Notes: generated by a model not told the origin, from the sequence alone. Shown: positions 1 through 10,451, counted from the stretch's first letter. The stretch is 64,000 bases of DNA from Cohaesibacter sp. ES.047 (GCF_900215505.1 NZ_LT907844.1:4759078-4823077), one strand, 5' to 3'. Translations and numbers: made by a program.

Positions 1-186
1 AGTCCGGTCACCTTTGATGCTTGGATCAGGGATGGACTATTGCCACCGCCGATCACTGGCCACCGCCGCTATGACAGACGCGCAATAGACCTCGCACTTG
101 ATAAACTGAGCAATCTAGACTCTACTGAAGATCAGTCACAAAGCGCGTATGAGCGCCGCAGGAAACGTAAACATGGTCAAGGCTGA
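1..186 (+). CDS. Excisionase/AlpA-like small HTH protein, 3' part only
   Basis: An open frame enters from the left edge and ends at a TGA 13 bases inside the integrase gene. The visible 61 residues contain a winged-helix-like core (TFDAWIRDGLLPPP, then ITGHRRYDRRAIDLALDKL) and a basic tail rich in Arg and Lys. Small proteins of this form, with a Gly-His/Arg-rich turn followed by a 'D..A.D.ALD.L' helix, are commonly found directly upstream of and overlapping tyrosine integrases in alphaproteobacteria, where they are taken to be recombination directionality factors or element regulators. That role is inferred from position and form only. The N-terminus lies outside the window. Confidence 0.6.
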   Translation, partial: SPVTFDAWIRDGLLPPPITGHRRYDRRAIDLALDKLSNLDSTEDQSQSAYERRRKRKHGQG

Positions 187-1306
187 TCTCACCGGCATCC
201 ACCGTTACAAGAAAACGCTAAGTGGCGGCTTGGTGCGATACTACTATAAAGTATCACGAGAAAAGGGCGCTCCTGTCTTTTGGACGCGCGACCACGCGCC
301 AGAGCCAGAGCCAGTATCAAAAGCTTTTATTGCCGCCTACCATGACAAGCGGGCAGACTGGTTTGTCAACCCGATCGCAGAAAGTGATACCATCGCTCAC
401 TTGATCCGCCGCGTACGCATAACACCAGAATTCCAAAAGCTAGCTAGGGCAACCCGCGCCTATTACGAAGAAGCCTTCCCCCACATTTTGGAGGAATTCG
501 GAGAGGATGAAATTGCCGCCTTCGAGGATAAGGCGATGCGCAAGGATGTAAAGGACTGGCGTAACAATTGGCGCGCCACGCCCCGACAGGCCGACAAGAT
601 GCTCGGCTCTTTGATCTACATTCTCAACTTTGCAATAGATGAAGGCGAAATAACCCAGCATGTCATCAGTAAGATCAAGCGCCTGCACAAGTCCGACCGC
701 TCCTATATTATCTGGGAGAAGGAAGACATCGAGGCATTCAAATCAGACGCGCCGAACCATCTAAAATGGGTCATCGATCTGGCGACCATGACAGGGCTGC
801 GCCGTGAGGATCTTGTCACGATCCCCGCCAACGCCGATAAAGACAGCCACCTGGAATGGCGCACCCACAAGAGCGGCCGCCGCCTAACCATCATTGTCCC
901 GATCATCGGCGAGCTGCGCACGCTCCTTAATGACATAGCCGACCACAAGGGCAGGCAGAAGATCAAGAGCACCACCCTGCTCTGCAACAGCCGCGGCAAA
1001 CCATGGACAGGGATGGGGCTATCAGCCAGCTTCCGAAAACAGGCGAGCAAACACGGCATAGAAAAGACCATGCATGACATGCGCGGCACAGCCGTCACGC
1101 ATTTCAAATTGGCCGGCCTGGAAGACGATGAAATTGCCGATATCGTCGGATGGAAAAAAGCGGATGTGGAAAAGATAATTAAGCTTTACATCGACAAAGA
1201 AACTGTCCTAAGAGCTATCATCCATAGGGTCGAAAAAGAACGTCAAACGAACAAAAACTGTAAACCGGCTGTAAACCGGCGCATTAGCATCATAAAAGAT
1301 GAATAG
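173..1306 (+). CDS. Tyrosine-type site-specific integrase
   Basis: A 377-residue tyrosine recombinase that would catalyse integration and excision of a genomic element. Catalytic residues are recognisable (numbering from this start): Arg210 in TGLRRED, Lys233 in THKSGRR, His301 and Arg304 in MHDMRGTA, Trp327 in IVGW (in place of the second His) and the nucleophile Tyr339 in IIKLYIDK. The N-terminal 'GIHRYKKTLSGGLVRYYY' segment is typical of a subgroup of alphaproteobacterial integrases. The start at 173 is preferred over an upstream ATG at 149 because AGGAAA lies seven bases ahead of it; it overlaps the upstream HTH gene by 14 bases, suggesting coupling. The gene ends 46 bases before a tRNA-Thr and points towards it. 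Confidence 0.92.
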   Translation: MVKADLTGIHRYKKTLSGGLVRYYYKVSREKGAPVFWTRDHAPEPEPVSKAFIAAYHDKRADWFVNPIAESDTIAHLIRRVRITPEFQKLARATRAYYEEAFPHILEEFGEDEIAAFEDKAMRKDVKDWRNNWRATPRQADKMLGSLIYILNFAIDEGEITQHVISKIKRLHKSDRSYIIWEKEDIEAFKSDAPNHLKWVIDLATMTGLRREDLVTIPANADKDSHLEWRTHKSGRRLTIIVPIIGELRTLLNDIADHKGRQKIKSTTLLCNSRGKPWTGMGLSASFRKQASKHGIEKTMHDMRGTAVTHFKLAGLEDDEIADIVGWKKADVEKIIKLYIDKETVLRAIIHRVEKERQTNKNCKPAVNRRISIIKDE

Positions 1307-1352
1307 CGCACCTCAGTCAGCTCTTTGATTTTGTTTCGTTTTTTGACAGAAA

Positions 1353-1428
<76 letters not shown>

Positions 1429-1547
1429 CTCCTCCTTAAAATCTCTCGATTAAGCCGCCCCGCATCACAGCACGGGATTTTCTGGCATTGACGCAGCCAT
1501 GCGGCCATCGTGGACCAATCAAACGGAAAACCGGCGTTCAACTCGCC

Positions 1548-2633
1548 TTACATATCAACCGAGACCTTGCCTCGTGGGTAGGAGCAACAAGCCAGAATAT
1601 AGCCTTCTTCGATTTCGTCCTCAGTGATCCCGCCACTGTGAACCATCTGAACATCACCGGACAGCTTGCGGATCTTGCAGGTACCGCAGACCCCGAACGT
1701 GCATCCGGAGGGAATCGCAACGCCAGCACCGCGTGCGGCGATCAGAACCGTCTCTGTCTCGGCGCAGGTCTGCTTGACGCCAGAGACATCAAACAGGATT
1801 TCAGCCAACTCGTCTTCCTGCGGCAGGCTGTCATCATCAGAGGCATCGTAAGGCGTGCTCTCTCCGATCCCTTCTGGCGGATGGAAGCTTTCTTGATGAT
1901 AATGATCCATGTCGAAGCCCAGCACCGACAGCGCCTCGCGTACGGCCTGCATGAAGGGCTCTGGCCCGCAGCAGAAGACCTCACGCTCCAGATAGTCCGG
2001 CGCGACCAGCCCCAGCATCAGCTGATTGAACCGCCCCTGAAAGCCGGTCCATGGCTTAAAGGGATCCCGCTCATCGACCACCCATTTGATGTCGATGCCT
2101 TCAACGCGAGAGGCGATATGCTCAAGCCGCTCACGAAAGATGATCTCGGAAGGACGCCGGGCGCAATTAACCAGAACGACGTCACAGGGCCGCCCGATAT
2201 CATAGATCTCTGCCGTCATGGACATCATCGGCGTGATGCCTGACCCGGCTGAAATGAAGAGATACTTGCTCGCCGGATGCTCCGTGGTGGTGAACACACC
2301 GCTCGGCCCAATAGCCTTGAGCATCATGCCGGGCTTGAGATTATCGATCAGCCAGCGACTGCCGATCGATCCGGGCTGGGCCTTGATCGTGATGGTCAGG
2401 GACAGGGGGCGAGAGGGCGACGAGGAAATCGTATAGGTGCGATAGAGTGGGCCGCCGAGCACGGGCAATTCAAGGGTGACGAACTGCCCCGCATCAAAGC
2501 CAAACGGCCGCCCGGACGGCGACTGAAAGCAGATGGTGACCACGTCTTTGGTTTCAGGCAGCACCGAAACGCATTCGAGCGGCTCGTCGTCGGTCCAGCT
2601 GTTGCGGATGGCAGAATTCGCCTTCAAGATCAT
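1548..2633 (-). CDS. gbcB: Glycine betaine demethylase, ferredoxin-NAD(P)H reductase subunit GbcB
   Basis: Reductase partner of the Rieske oxygenase GbcA; it passes electrons from NAD(P)H through FAD and a [2Fe-2S] centre to remove the first methyl of glycine betaine. The 361-residue protein has an FAD-binding barrel (LYRTYTISSSPS, the RxYT/S motif), an NAD-binding fold (LFISAGSGITPMMSM and CGPEPFMQAV) and a C-terminal plant-type ferredoxin with CTFGVCGTC and a fourth Cys in ACCSYP. The start at 2633 (MILKANS) is chosen because it lies four bases after the gbcA stop; a longer frame to 2702 would run back into gbcA. Same operon as gbcA, read second. Confidence 0.9.
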   Translation of the reverse strand: MILKANSAIRNSWTDDEPLECVSVLPETKDVVTICFQSPSGRPFGFDAGQFVTLELPVLGGPLYRTYTISSSPSRPLSLTITIKAQPGSIGSRWLIDNLKPGMMLKAIGPSGVFTTTEHPASKYLFISAGSGITPMMSMTAEIYDIGRPCDVVLVNCARRPSEIIFRERLEHIASRVEGIDIKWVVDERDPFKPWTGFQGRFNQLMLGLVAPDYLEREVFCCGPEPFMQAVREALSVLGFDMDHYHQESFHPPEGIGESTPYDASDDDSLPQEDELAEILFDVSGVKQTCAETETVLIAARGAGVAIPSGCTFGVCGTCKIRKLSGDVQMVHSGGITEDEIEEGYILACCSYPRGKVSVDM

Positions 2634-2637
2634 TCCA

Positions 2638-3900
<1,263 letters not shown>

Positions 3901-3971
3901 TCAGACTGTAGTCAGTTTAAATCAAGCCATTTGTAGATCGTTCTTGACAAGATCGAAAATTCTAAAGTTAA

Positions 3972-3994
3972 ATTAGGCCAGCTAATGTTATAAT
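3972..3994 (+). promoter_or_regulatory. LysR box plus extended -10 promoter for the divergent LysR gene
   Basis: ATTAG-N5-CTAAT (3972-3986) fits the LysR T-N11-A rule with 5-bp inverted arms. It is followed directly by TGTTATAAT (3986-3994), a perfect extended -10 element TGnTATAAT. Transcription from here would start near 4001, about 20 bases before the Shine-Dalgarno GGAG of the LysR gene. The box covers the -35 position, so binding here could autorepress the regulator and activate gbcAB on the other side. Seen in sequence; function inferred. Confidence 0.6.
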
Positions 3995-4032
3995 GATTTC
4001 TGACAGATTCAGATCCCACAGGAGACTCATTC

Positions 4033-4938
4033 GTGCCCAGCTCCTACGACCTCCCCTCGCTTGGCGATCTCGCCTGTTTTGAAGCGGCAGCCCGCCACCT
4101 CAGCTTCAAGGAGGCGGCTTCCGAACTGAATGTCACTCCAGCGGCCGTCAGCCACCGGATCAAGGCACTGGAGTTTGAATTGACCCAACCACTGTTTTTG
4201 CGGCGTTATCGGGGCGTTGAACTCACGGAAGCGGGAACTCTGCTGTTTGTCGCACTTCAGCGCGGCTTCACCACGATTTCGGAGTGCGTTTCGCGCATTC
4301 GCAACAGTCAGGATGAGACCGGCGTCGCCATCGCTTCAACGTCAGCTGTCAGTGGGCTGTGGTTGACGCAATTTTTGGCGCTGTTCCTAGAGAATAATCC
4401 TGATATTTCAGTATCCCAGATCGTTCAGGACAGCGGCACACCGCCGGGACCTGATCTGAGCATTGTCTATGGCGATCCGAATGAAGAGCATGATGAAACC
4501 CGTCATCTCTTTCGCGGCAGGATCGTGGCACTTGGCACCCGCAAATTTTTGGAAAACCATAAAATCACGAATGTTCTGGATCTGCTGAGCGTGCCCCTCA
4601 TTCACACGCAGACAAGCAACAGCACCCGGACGGAATGGGCCGAATGGTTCGACGCCTTCGGCGCAACACTCCCCGGAGGCCCGCGCTACTCCCTCAACAA
4701 TTATCTCATCTCGCTCCAAGCTGCAGAGAATCACATCGGTGCCGTTCTGGGCTGGGAAAGCCTGCTGACCGAATATATGAAAAACGACAGGCTGATCCAG
4801 CTCGTGCCAGAGTCGATCGAATCCCCCTACCCTTTCTACCTTCGCATCCACAGTGGCGCATCGGAGAATGCGCGCCTGTTTGCCGACTGGCTCGTTGAAA
4901 GGCTCGTGCCTGATCAGGCCCGAGCTACCCCGTCATGA
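4033..4938 (+). CDS. LysR-family transcriptional regulator (GcvA-like), probable regulator of gbcAB
   Basis: A 301-residue LysR-type regulator. The N-terminal winged HTH is clear (LACFEAAARHLSFKEAASEL, then NVTPAAVSHRIKALE), followed by an effector-binding domain. The 'SLGDLACFEAAARHLSFKEAA' style is that of the GcvA/DSD subgroup, which often controls amino-acid or betaine metabolism. The start is a GTG at 4033 preceded by GGAG eight bases upstream. It is divergent from gbcA and carries a candidate LysR box in its own promoter, which suggests autoregulation and control of gbcAB. The ligand cannot be read from sequence; glycine betaine is the natural guess. Confidence 0.85.
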   Translation: MPSSYDLPSLGDLACFEAAARHLSFKEAASELNVTPAAVSHRIKALEFELTQPLFLRRYRGVELTEAGTLLFVALQRGFTTISECVSRIRNSQDETGVAIASTSAVSGLWLTQFLALFLENNPDISVSQIVQDSGTPPGPDLSIVYGDPNEEHDETRHLFRGRIVALGTRKFLENHKITNVLDLLSVPLIHTQTSNSTRTEWAEWFDAFGATLPGGPRYSLNNYLISLQAAENHIGAVLGWESLLTEYMKNDRLIQLVPESIESPYPFYLRIHSGASENARLFADWLVERLVPDQARATPS

Positions 4939-5165
4939 GCGGCCCCCATCAATTAAGATCACCTCAACTTAACGCATGAGTGATCATTCCTTGATCAGGT
5001 CCCGTCACGCCCAAGCCTCCCGTTTCTCTTCCAATTTTATCTACACCGAAGAAAAGTGCATAGTTCTTGTGCAAGTAGAAATCAGGAAAGAACAGAATCA
5101 AAGCAGCCATTATTGTCACTCCACAGCGAACAGATCCGGCTTATTCCTTCGGGCTTGTAAAATTA

Positions 5166-5200
5166 CAATAATAAAAGGGGCGAGACTGCGTCCTCGCCCC
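5166..5200 (-). terminator. Rho-independent terminator of the dimethylglycine dehydrogenase gene
   Basis: GGGGCGAG (5177-5184) and CTCGCCCC (5193-5200) form a perfect 8-bp stem with an 8-base loop. Read on the minus strand the stem is followed by TTTTATTATT. It starts 34 bases after the stop codon of the flavoprotein gene. The rest of the interval back to the LysR gene shows no convincing gene. Confidence 0.85.
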
Positions 5201-5234
5201 AAACCATCAATCAATTGGAACTGACCGGCAAAGC

Positions 5235-7796
5235 CTAGCTGCGCGGCTTCAGATTCTCCGGATCATAAAGCGGTTCATAGCCAACTCCAGCGACTTCCAC
5301 CGGATAGACCTCATCAAAATAGGTCACATTCAGCTTCCGCCCCTTCTCGCAATAGGCGCGCGGCAAATAGGCAAGCGCGATAGTCTTGCCGATGCTGGGG
5401 CCGAAGGCGATAGAGGTCGTGTAAGACCGCCGTCCCAGATCATCCACCAGCACGTCTCCGGTCTCGGGATCCATCACGGGTAGCGTGCCAACCGGATAGC
5501 GCGCGACACCCGCCCCATCTTCATTGCCTGTCATGACCAGCGTGCAGAGCGTGGCAGGCTGGTGTTCGCGGGCACGATATTCCAGATGCTTCTCCTTGCC
5601 GCGGAAATCAGCCTCCTTGACCTTGGGCCGCGCCAGATCGGCTTCATAAAGATTATACTGGGTGAGCAGGTCAGCATTCTGAAGGCGCAGGGACTTCTCC
5701 ATCCGGCGCGTGTTGGCATAAGTCTCAACACCGACAGCAATGGCACCGGTCGAGCGCAGAGCATCCCAAATGGCGAGCCCGTCCTCATAGGCCATATGCA
5801 GCTCCCATCCCTGCTCGCCGACATAGGAGATCCGGAAAGCGGTCGCTTCCTTGCCTGCAATCGTGACCGGTTTGAGCGTTCCAAAGGGGAAACTGTCAGA
5901 CAGCAGCGCTGCTGGTTCCTCAACAAGGCTCTGCAGTTTGACCCGCGCATTCGGCCCCCAGATGCCGACCGTGACAAAGTCCGTCGTCACCTCCGTGATA
6001 GTGACATCAAAGCCCTTGTCTCGCGCCACCCGCTGCATGTAGCGCAGATCACGCGGTCCTGCATCGGCACCATTGACGAGACGGCAGAACGCTTCAAACC
6101 GCAGCACCGTAAAATCAGCCCGGACATTGCCTTCATCATCAAGGAAATGGGTATAGATGCCGCGATTGATGTTGCGCTCGCCACCGATCTTGGCCGCACA
6201 CAGCCATTCCAGAAAGGCCACATGATCTGGCCCGGAAATATCCGTGAGGTGGAAGTGCGACAGATTGATGATGCCGCAATCCTCGCTCATTTCCAGTTGT
6301 TCGGCGTTGGAAACGCGCCAGAAATGGCGATTGTCCCACTCATTCTTGCGCACCGGAATCCGGTCGGCATATTTCTCGAGAAGATGCTCATTCGCTGCAT
6401 AGCCGTGGGCACGTTCCCAGCCCCCAAGCTCCATGAAATAGCCGCCAAGCTCCACCTCGCGCTCGTAGAAGGGCGAGCGTCTGAGATTGCGTCCGTTGCC
6501 GAAAGGCTCGCGCGGATGAACCGGGGGATTGTAGATCTTCGCCGCCGTTTCCTCGCAGCGACCGTAGATGTAATCCTCTTCGAGCTGATAGGGATTGAAG
6601 CGCGAAAAATCGATGCTGGCATGGTCAATCTCGGTACGGCCATCCGTCATCCAGTCAGCAATCAGCTTGCCCATGCCCGGGCCGTCTTTCACCCAAATCC
6701 CGACCGCATACCAAAGTCCGCGCAGCTTCTGGCTTTCGCCCATCGCCGGGCCACCATCAATCGAAGTCTGCAACAGGCCGTTGAAGGAATGGCTCTCATT
6801 GAACCCAAGCTCGGTGAGAATGGGTGTCAGCTCCATGGCGCGTTCGAGCGGTTCGATGACATCTTCCAGCTCGAGATCACGCTGGGAGGGCGACAGGCGC
6901 GCCTCTTCCTTCTCCAGTATGTCGCGCGGATGCACAAGGCGCGGGTTGGACTCGTAATAATAGCCCCACTCGATCTGGCCACCTTCTGTGCTTTTGGAAT
7001 CGCCCGTGTCGCGCATATAGGCCGAATTGCCCTGATCACGCATCAAGGGGCGGCCGATTTCAAGCCCGGTGCCATCATACTCGTTGTAGGGACCAAAGAA
7101 GGTCAGCGGATGATCCACCGGCATGACGGGCAGATCTTCTCCTGCCATCGCTGCAATGAGACGCCCCCACAATCCGGCACAGACAACCACATAATCCGCA
7201 TGGATCGTGCCGCGTTCAGTCACCACACCCTTGATGACGCCATCTTCGGTGATGAGTTCCAAGGCGGACGTATTGGCAAAGGCTTTCAGCTTGCCTGCAT
7301 TCACGCCCTGATCGACGAGTTTGCCCGCCACGGTCTGTGAGCGCGGAACGACGAGACCGGCATCAGGATCCCAAAGTGCACCCTGAATGAGATCCTCTTC
7401 AAGCAGCGGGAATTTCTCCTTGGCCTCTGTCGTCGAGATCATCTTGGCGCGCGTACCGAAGGCGCGACCTGAGTCCACCTTGCGCTTCAGCTCCGCCATG
7501 CGCTCATCATCGCCAACACGCGCCACCTCAATGCCGCCGATCCGCTCGTAATGGCCCATCTTCTCGTAGAAATCGACCGAATAGAGCGTGGTCCAGCAAG
7601 AGAGGAAATCATGGCTGGTCGCATAGCAGAAATCCGATGCATGGGCTGTTGAGCCGATATCGGTCGGGATGCCCGACTTGTCGATACCGACAATATCGTC
7701 CCATCCGCGTTCGATCAGATGATGGGCCACCGAGGCACCCACAATCCCGCCAAGCCCGACAATCACGACCTTTGCATGCTGAGGAAATGAGGACAT
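5235..7796 (-). CDS. Dimethylglycine dehydrogenase-type FAD/folate-dependent demethylase
   Basis: An 853-residue fusion with an N-terminal FAD-binding amine oxidase domain (KVVIVGLGGIVGASVAHHL, Rossmann GxGxxG) and a C-terminal aminomethyltransferase (GcvT-like) domain from about residue 430, with its second subdomain near FRISYVGEQGWELHM. This architecture belongs to the dimethylglycine/sarcosine dehydrogenase family, which demethylates the N-methyl amine and traps the one-carbon unit on tetrahydrofolate. The His in GSTAHAS is where family members attach FAD covalently. Dimethylglycine is assigned because gbcAB supplies it and a sarcosine oxidase exists elsewhere in the window; sarcosine cannot be excluded. 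The start at 7796 has AAGGAG eight bases upstream. Single-gene unit, divergent from a GlxA-type regulator. Confidence 0.85.
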   Translation of the reverse strand: MSSFPQHAKVVIVGLGGIVGASVAHHLIERGWDDIVGIDKSGIPTDIGSTAHASDFCYATSHDFLSCWTTLYSVDFYEKMGHYERIGGIEVARVGDDERMAELKRKVDSGRAFGTRAKMISTTEAKEKFPLLEEDLIQGALWDPDAGLVVPRSQTVAGKLVDQGVNAGKLKAFANTSALELITEDGVIKGVVTERGTIHADYVVVCAGLWGRLIAAMAGEDLPVMPVDHPLTFFGPYNEYDGTGLEIGRPLMRDQGNSAYMRDTGDSKSTEGGQIEWGYYYESNPRLVHPRDILEKEEARLSPSQRDLELEDVIEPLERAMELTPILTELGFNESHSFNGLLQTSIDGGPAMGESQKLRGLWYAVGIWVKDGPGMGKLIADWMTDGRTEIDHASIDFSRFNPYQLEEDYIYGRCEETAAKIYNPPVHPREPFGNGRNLRRSPFYEREVELGGYFMELGGWERAHGYAANEHLLEKYADRIPVRKNEWDNRHFWRVSNAEQLEMSEDCGIINLSHFHLTDISGPDHVAFLEWLCAAKIGGERNINRGIYTHFLDDEGNVRADFTVLRFEAFCRLVNGADAGPRDLRYMQRVARDKGFDVTITEVTTDFVTVGIWGPNARVKLQSLVEEPAALLSDSFPFGTLKPVTIAGKEATAFRISYVGEQGWELHMAYEDGLAIWDALRSTGAIAVGVETYANTRRMEKSLRLQNADLLTQYNLYEADLARPKVKEADFRGKEKHLEYRAREHQPATLCTLVMTGNEDGAGVARYPVGTLPVMDPETGDVLVDDLGRRSYTTSIAFGPSIGKTIALAYLPRAYCEKGRKLNVTYFDEVYPVEVAGVGYEPLYDPENLKPRS

Positions 7797-7873
7797 CTTC
7801 AAAACTCCTTGCCAGATAAAGCCGGTCAACATGGCAAGATGCCCGAGCTGAACGGCTGCGACAGATCCCCATC

Positions 7874-7901
7874 ATTCGGAATTTCTGTCATTCAGAATTT
7901 C
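7874..7901. repeat. Two 12-nt direct repeats upstream of the dimethylglycine dehydrogenase gene
   Basis: ATTCGGAATTTC (7874-7885) and ATTCAGAATTTC (7890-7901) differ at one base and repeat with a 16-bp period, 78-105 bases ahead of the start codon. Spaced direct repeats of this kind suit AraC-family activators, whose two HTH motifs bind asymmetrical half-sites on one DNA face; the divergent gene encodes such a regulator. Confidence 0.5.
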
Positions 7902-8275
7902 AAGGCCACCCGACCATCCGGCGGATGAACAGGGGACCATGAAGCAATCGCATCAACTGGCTTCCCCGCAGTATAAAAAGGGGCGTCAGTATATCTTTAT
8001 CTAACAGTCGCATCAGCGCCCCATTATTTCAGTTTTAGCCCGTCTTCCGAACAGCCTGCAGCACAGGGTGCGCTTCAAAACGGAAGCGGGACCAGTCAAT
8101 TCAAAGCAGAGTGCCACACAATCGGGGCATCTACTGTCGGTATGAAAACTCAATAGAGAAACTATTGCGACGATATGCAGCGCTGTATAGTATGAATGCG
8201 ACAAAATGAGATGATTTTAACGACACTGGAACACGCATCGCGCAGGGGCCAACAGCGAACGGAGCATGTGAGCCA
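7902..8275. other. Divergent promoter region, no gene seen
   Basis: This stretch lies between the repeats and the GlxA-type gene. It holds a GGGGCG/CGCCCC inverted pair (7980-7985 and 8017-8022) separated by 31 bases, too loose to call a terminator. Short open frames here lack ribosome sites and family features. It probably contains the promoter of the regulator and upstream sequence of the flavoprotein gene. Confidence 0.4.
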
Positions 8276-9301
8276 ATGGAGAGGACCATCAATCCGACCA
8301 GACCGAGCAGCCGAGGGGACGTGCGCCTGAGGGTCGGGTTCATCCTCTCGGGGCGCTTTACCCTGTGCGCCTTTGCCAATTTCGTCGATGTGCTGCGATT
8401 GGCAGCCGATGATGGCGATCGAAGTCGTCCCATTTTCTGCAACTGGTCGGTGCTCTCTCATGACATGTCCCCCGTCTCCTCAAGCTGCGGAGTGCGGGTC
8501 AGCCCCAATGAGCGCCTCGGCAATCCCAAGGACTTCGACTATATCGTCGTTGTTGGCGGGGTGATGGATGAAACACCGGACCTCAATCCCGCCTATACCC
8601 GCTACCTGAAGCGCGCAGCCAATGAGCACGTGCCGCTGGTTGGTGTCTGCACCGGTGCGTTCCTTTTGCATCAGGCGGGTCTTCTTGACGGCTTCCGCTG
8701 CTGCGTAAGCTGGTTTCACGACCCCAATTTCCTTGAACAGTTCGATGGTCTTAACCCCGTATCGAACCAGATCTTCGTGGTCGACCGCGACAGGCTCACC
8801 TGTTCAGGCGGGGCAAGCTCGGCCCATCTGGCCGCCTATCTCGTCGACAAGCATGTCGGACGGGCACAGGCCCAGAAAAGCCTTCGGATCATGATCATCG
8901 ACGGGGCTCAGGACGCAGAAATGCCGCAACCGGGCGTGACACTCGAATTCAGGACAAAGGACCCGCTGGTCCATCGAACACTGTTGATCATGCAACAGAA
9001 TATCGACACGCCACTGACCATCAAGGAAATCGCCAAACGCATTGGCGAAAGCAAGCGCCGCATCGAGCGCCATTTTCGGGCAGAGCTGGACATGTCGCCT
9101 CAAGCGGCCTTCCTGTCGATCCGGCTATCCTTTGCCCATCACCTCGTGACCTCGACCCAGAAATCGGTTGCCCGGATCGCGGTTGACAGCGGCTTTTGTG
9201 ATGCGTCCCATCTCAGCCGCTTCTACAAGCAGCGTTTCGGAGCGACACCCCATGCCATCCGGCAACAGCCAGAAAAGCATCAGATCATGTTGACGGGCTG
9301 A
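8276..9301 (+). CDS. GlxA-family AraC-type regulator, GbdR-like
   Basis: A 341-residue regulator with an N-terminal DJ-1/PfpI-like domain (about residues 18-185, including the elbow GVCTGAFLL) and a C-terminal AraC double HTH (about 240-330, with ITIKEIAKRI-like and VDSGFCDASHLSRFYKQRFG segments). This is the GlxA architecture of Pseudomonas GbdR, which senses glycine betaine and dimethylglycine and activates their catabolic genes. Divergence from the dimethylglycine dehydrogenase gene supports the same role here. A closely related copy lies beside the sarcosine oxidase operon. Its last 17 bases overlap the end of the convergent ROK gene. Family assignment is firm; the ligand is inferred. Confidence 0.87.
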   Translation: MERTINPTRPSSRGDVRLRVGFILSGRFTLCAFANFVDVLRLAADDGDRSRPIFCNWSVLSHDMSPVSSSCGVRVSPNERLGNPKDFDYIVVVGGVMDETPDLNPAYTRYLKRAANEHVPLVGVCTGAFLLHQAGLLDGFRCCVSWFHDPNFLEQFDGLNPVSNQIFVVDRDRLTCSGGASSAHLAAYLVDKHVGRAQAQKSLRIMIIDGAQDAEMPQPGVTLEFRTKDPLVHRTLLIMQQNIDTPLTIKEIAKRIGESKRRIERHFRAELDMSPQAAFLSIRLSFAHHLVTSTQKSVARIAVDSGFCDASHLSRFYKQRFGATPHAIRQQPEKHQIMLTG

Positions 9302-10451
9302 AGAAGACACGCTCAAGCGGCACCCCCGCAGCCCCGATGGCAGCTGCCTCGGGAGGCATCTCGGTTACCAAAAGACCGGGAGCATGTTGCTTGTCCCTGC
9401 CAGCGATGGGGCCGAGGGATTGTGTCCGTTTGACGAGGGCCTTGGCCAAGTTCTTGCGGATCCGCCCGCCCAGCACGATCGCCTTGGGATCGACAACGCC
9501 CGTCAAAACACTGAGAATCCGATGAAGGGACGGCGCGGACTGATCAAGCCACTGGGAAACGCCGGGTGTGCGCAGATTGATGCCCTCTGTCACTGCGCCG
9601 AGATCATCAACCGAAGCCCCATGCTGTTTGAGGTTCGCCAGTAGCCCGTGAAGCGACGGCTCGCTGGTCGCATCGCCCGTGTTCAACAGGCTGTCCAGCA
9701 CACCAGCATTGCCAAATGCCCCGCGCGTCAACGAGCCATCAACAACCAGACCGCAGGCAAGCGAGCGGCCAATCGACAGATGCACAAAGGTATCCAGCTT
9801 GCGCCCGGCCCCAAATCTGGCCTCGCACAAAGCAGCGGCGTGCGCCGCAGTTTCCGTCCAGATTGGCAGGTCATACCACTGCGAAAGCAGCGGCCCGACA
9901 TGCACTTTTGACCATTGCTTGAGGGCTGGATGGGCAGAAAAAGACGTGCGATCAAGCACCTGTCCATCAAGACAGAACCCCAGCCCGAAAATATGATCCC
10001 GCGCGAACCCCGTTTCGAGCAGAAGGCTGGTGATTTCCCCATCAATGCTGGAGAGCGTATCGTCCCTGCCTTGACCGCTGATGCACAAGAACCGGGTCCA
10101 GACCCCACCAGCAAAGTCCATAAGGGCGACGCAGGCGTGGTCGGTATGAACCGCAATGCCGATCGAGCAGCAATAGCGTGCATTCAGCAGGAGCTTGGGG
10201 CTGGACTTTCCGCCAGAAGCAGTTGCTTCGGGTTCACCAAGGCGCATGAGCCGCCGCTCGCACAAATCCATGATGAGTGCATGAAACGTGTCACCGTCGA
10301 TGTCGAGGATTTCGGCCAACTCAGCGCGTTGCAGATTGGGCTGACGCAAAAGAGCGGACAGCAAACGCCTCTCCCGCAGCGGCACGACCGGGCGCTTTCC
10401 CCGTTCACGAAAAAATCTTGAATCGATATCGGCAATTGGATCGTAGTTCAT
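9285..10451 (-). CDS. ROK-family transcriptional regulator
   Basis: A 388-residue protein with an N-terminal HTH (LLSALLRQPNLQRAELAEIL, about residues 30-60) joined to a ROK sugar-kinase-like domain (GIAVHTDHACVALMDFAG..., GFCLDGQVLDR, and VVDPKAIVLGGRIRK near the C-terminus). ROK regulators usually repress sugar or aminosugar genes and respond to a sugar ligand. I do not see the intact CxCGxxGC zinc motif; the corresponding region reads LACGLVVDGSLTRGAFGNAG. The start at 10451 (MNYDP) has GAGGG six bases upstream. It follows the aminotransferase gene in the same direction after a 270-base gap, so it may be transcribed alone. Confidence 0.8.
   Translation of the reverse strand: MNYDPIADIDSRFFRERGKRPVVPLRERRLLSALLRQPNLQRAELAEILDIDGDTFHALIMDLCERRLMRLGEPEATASGGKSSPKLLLNARYCCSIGIAVHTDHACVALMDFAGGVWTRFLCISGQGRDDTLSSIDGEITSLLLETGFARDHIFGLGFCLDGQVLDRTSFSAHPALKQWSKVHVGPLLSQWYDLPIWTETAAHAAALCEARFGAGRKLDTFVHLSIGRSLACGLVVDGSLTRGAFGNAGVLDSLLNTGDATSEPSLHGLLANLKQHGASVDDLGAVTEGINLRTPGVSQWLDQSAPSLHRILSVLTGVVDPKAIVLGGRIRKNLAKALVKRTQSLGPIAGRDKQHAPGLLVTEMPPEAAAIGAAGVPLERVFFSPST

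Noticed and set aside
4976-5224. 82-codon plus-strand open frame in the gap after the LysR gene
   Set aside because: It runs through the terminator hairpin of the neighbouring gene, has no Shine-Dalgarno and has no family features.
5562-7340. 592-codon plus-strand open frame
   Set aside because: It is antisense to the dimethylglycine dehydrogenase gene, which shows a complete two-domain architecture.
7980-8022. GGGGCG/CGCCCC pair as a terminator
   Set aside because: The loop is 31 bases and no gene ends nearby; it is more likely chance in GC-rich DNA.
8013-8204. Short minus-strand frame in the 7.9-8.3 kb intergenic region
   Set aside because: There is no ribosome site, the composition is unlike neighbouring genes, and it overlaps the likely promoter of the GlxA-type gene.
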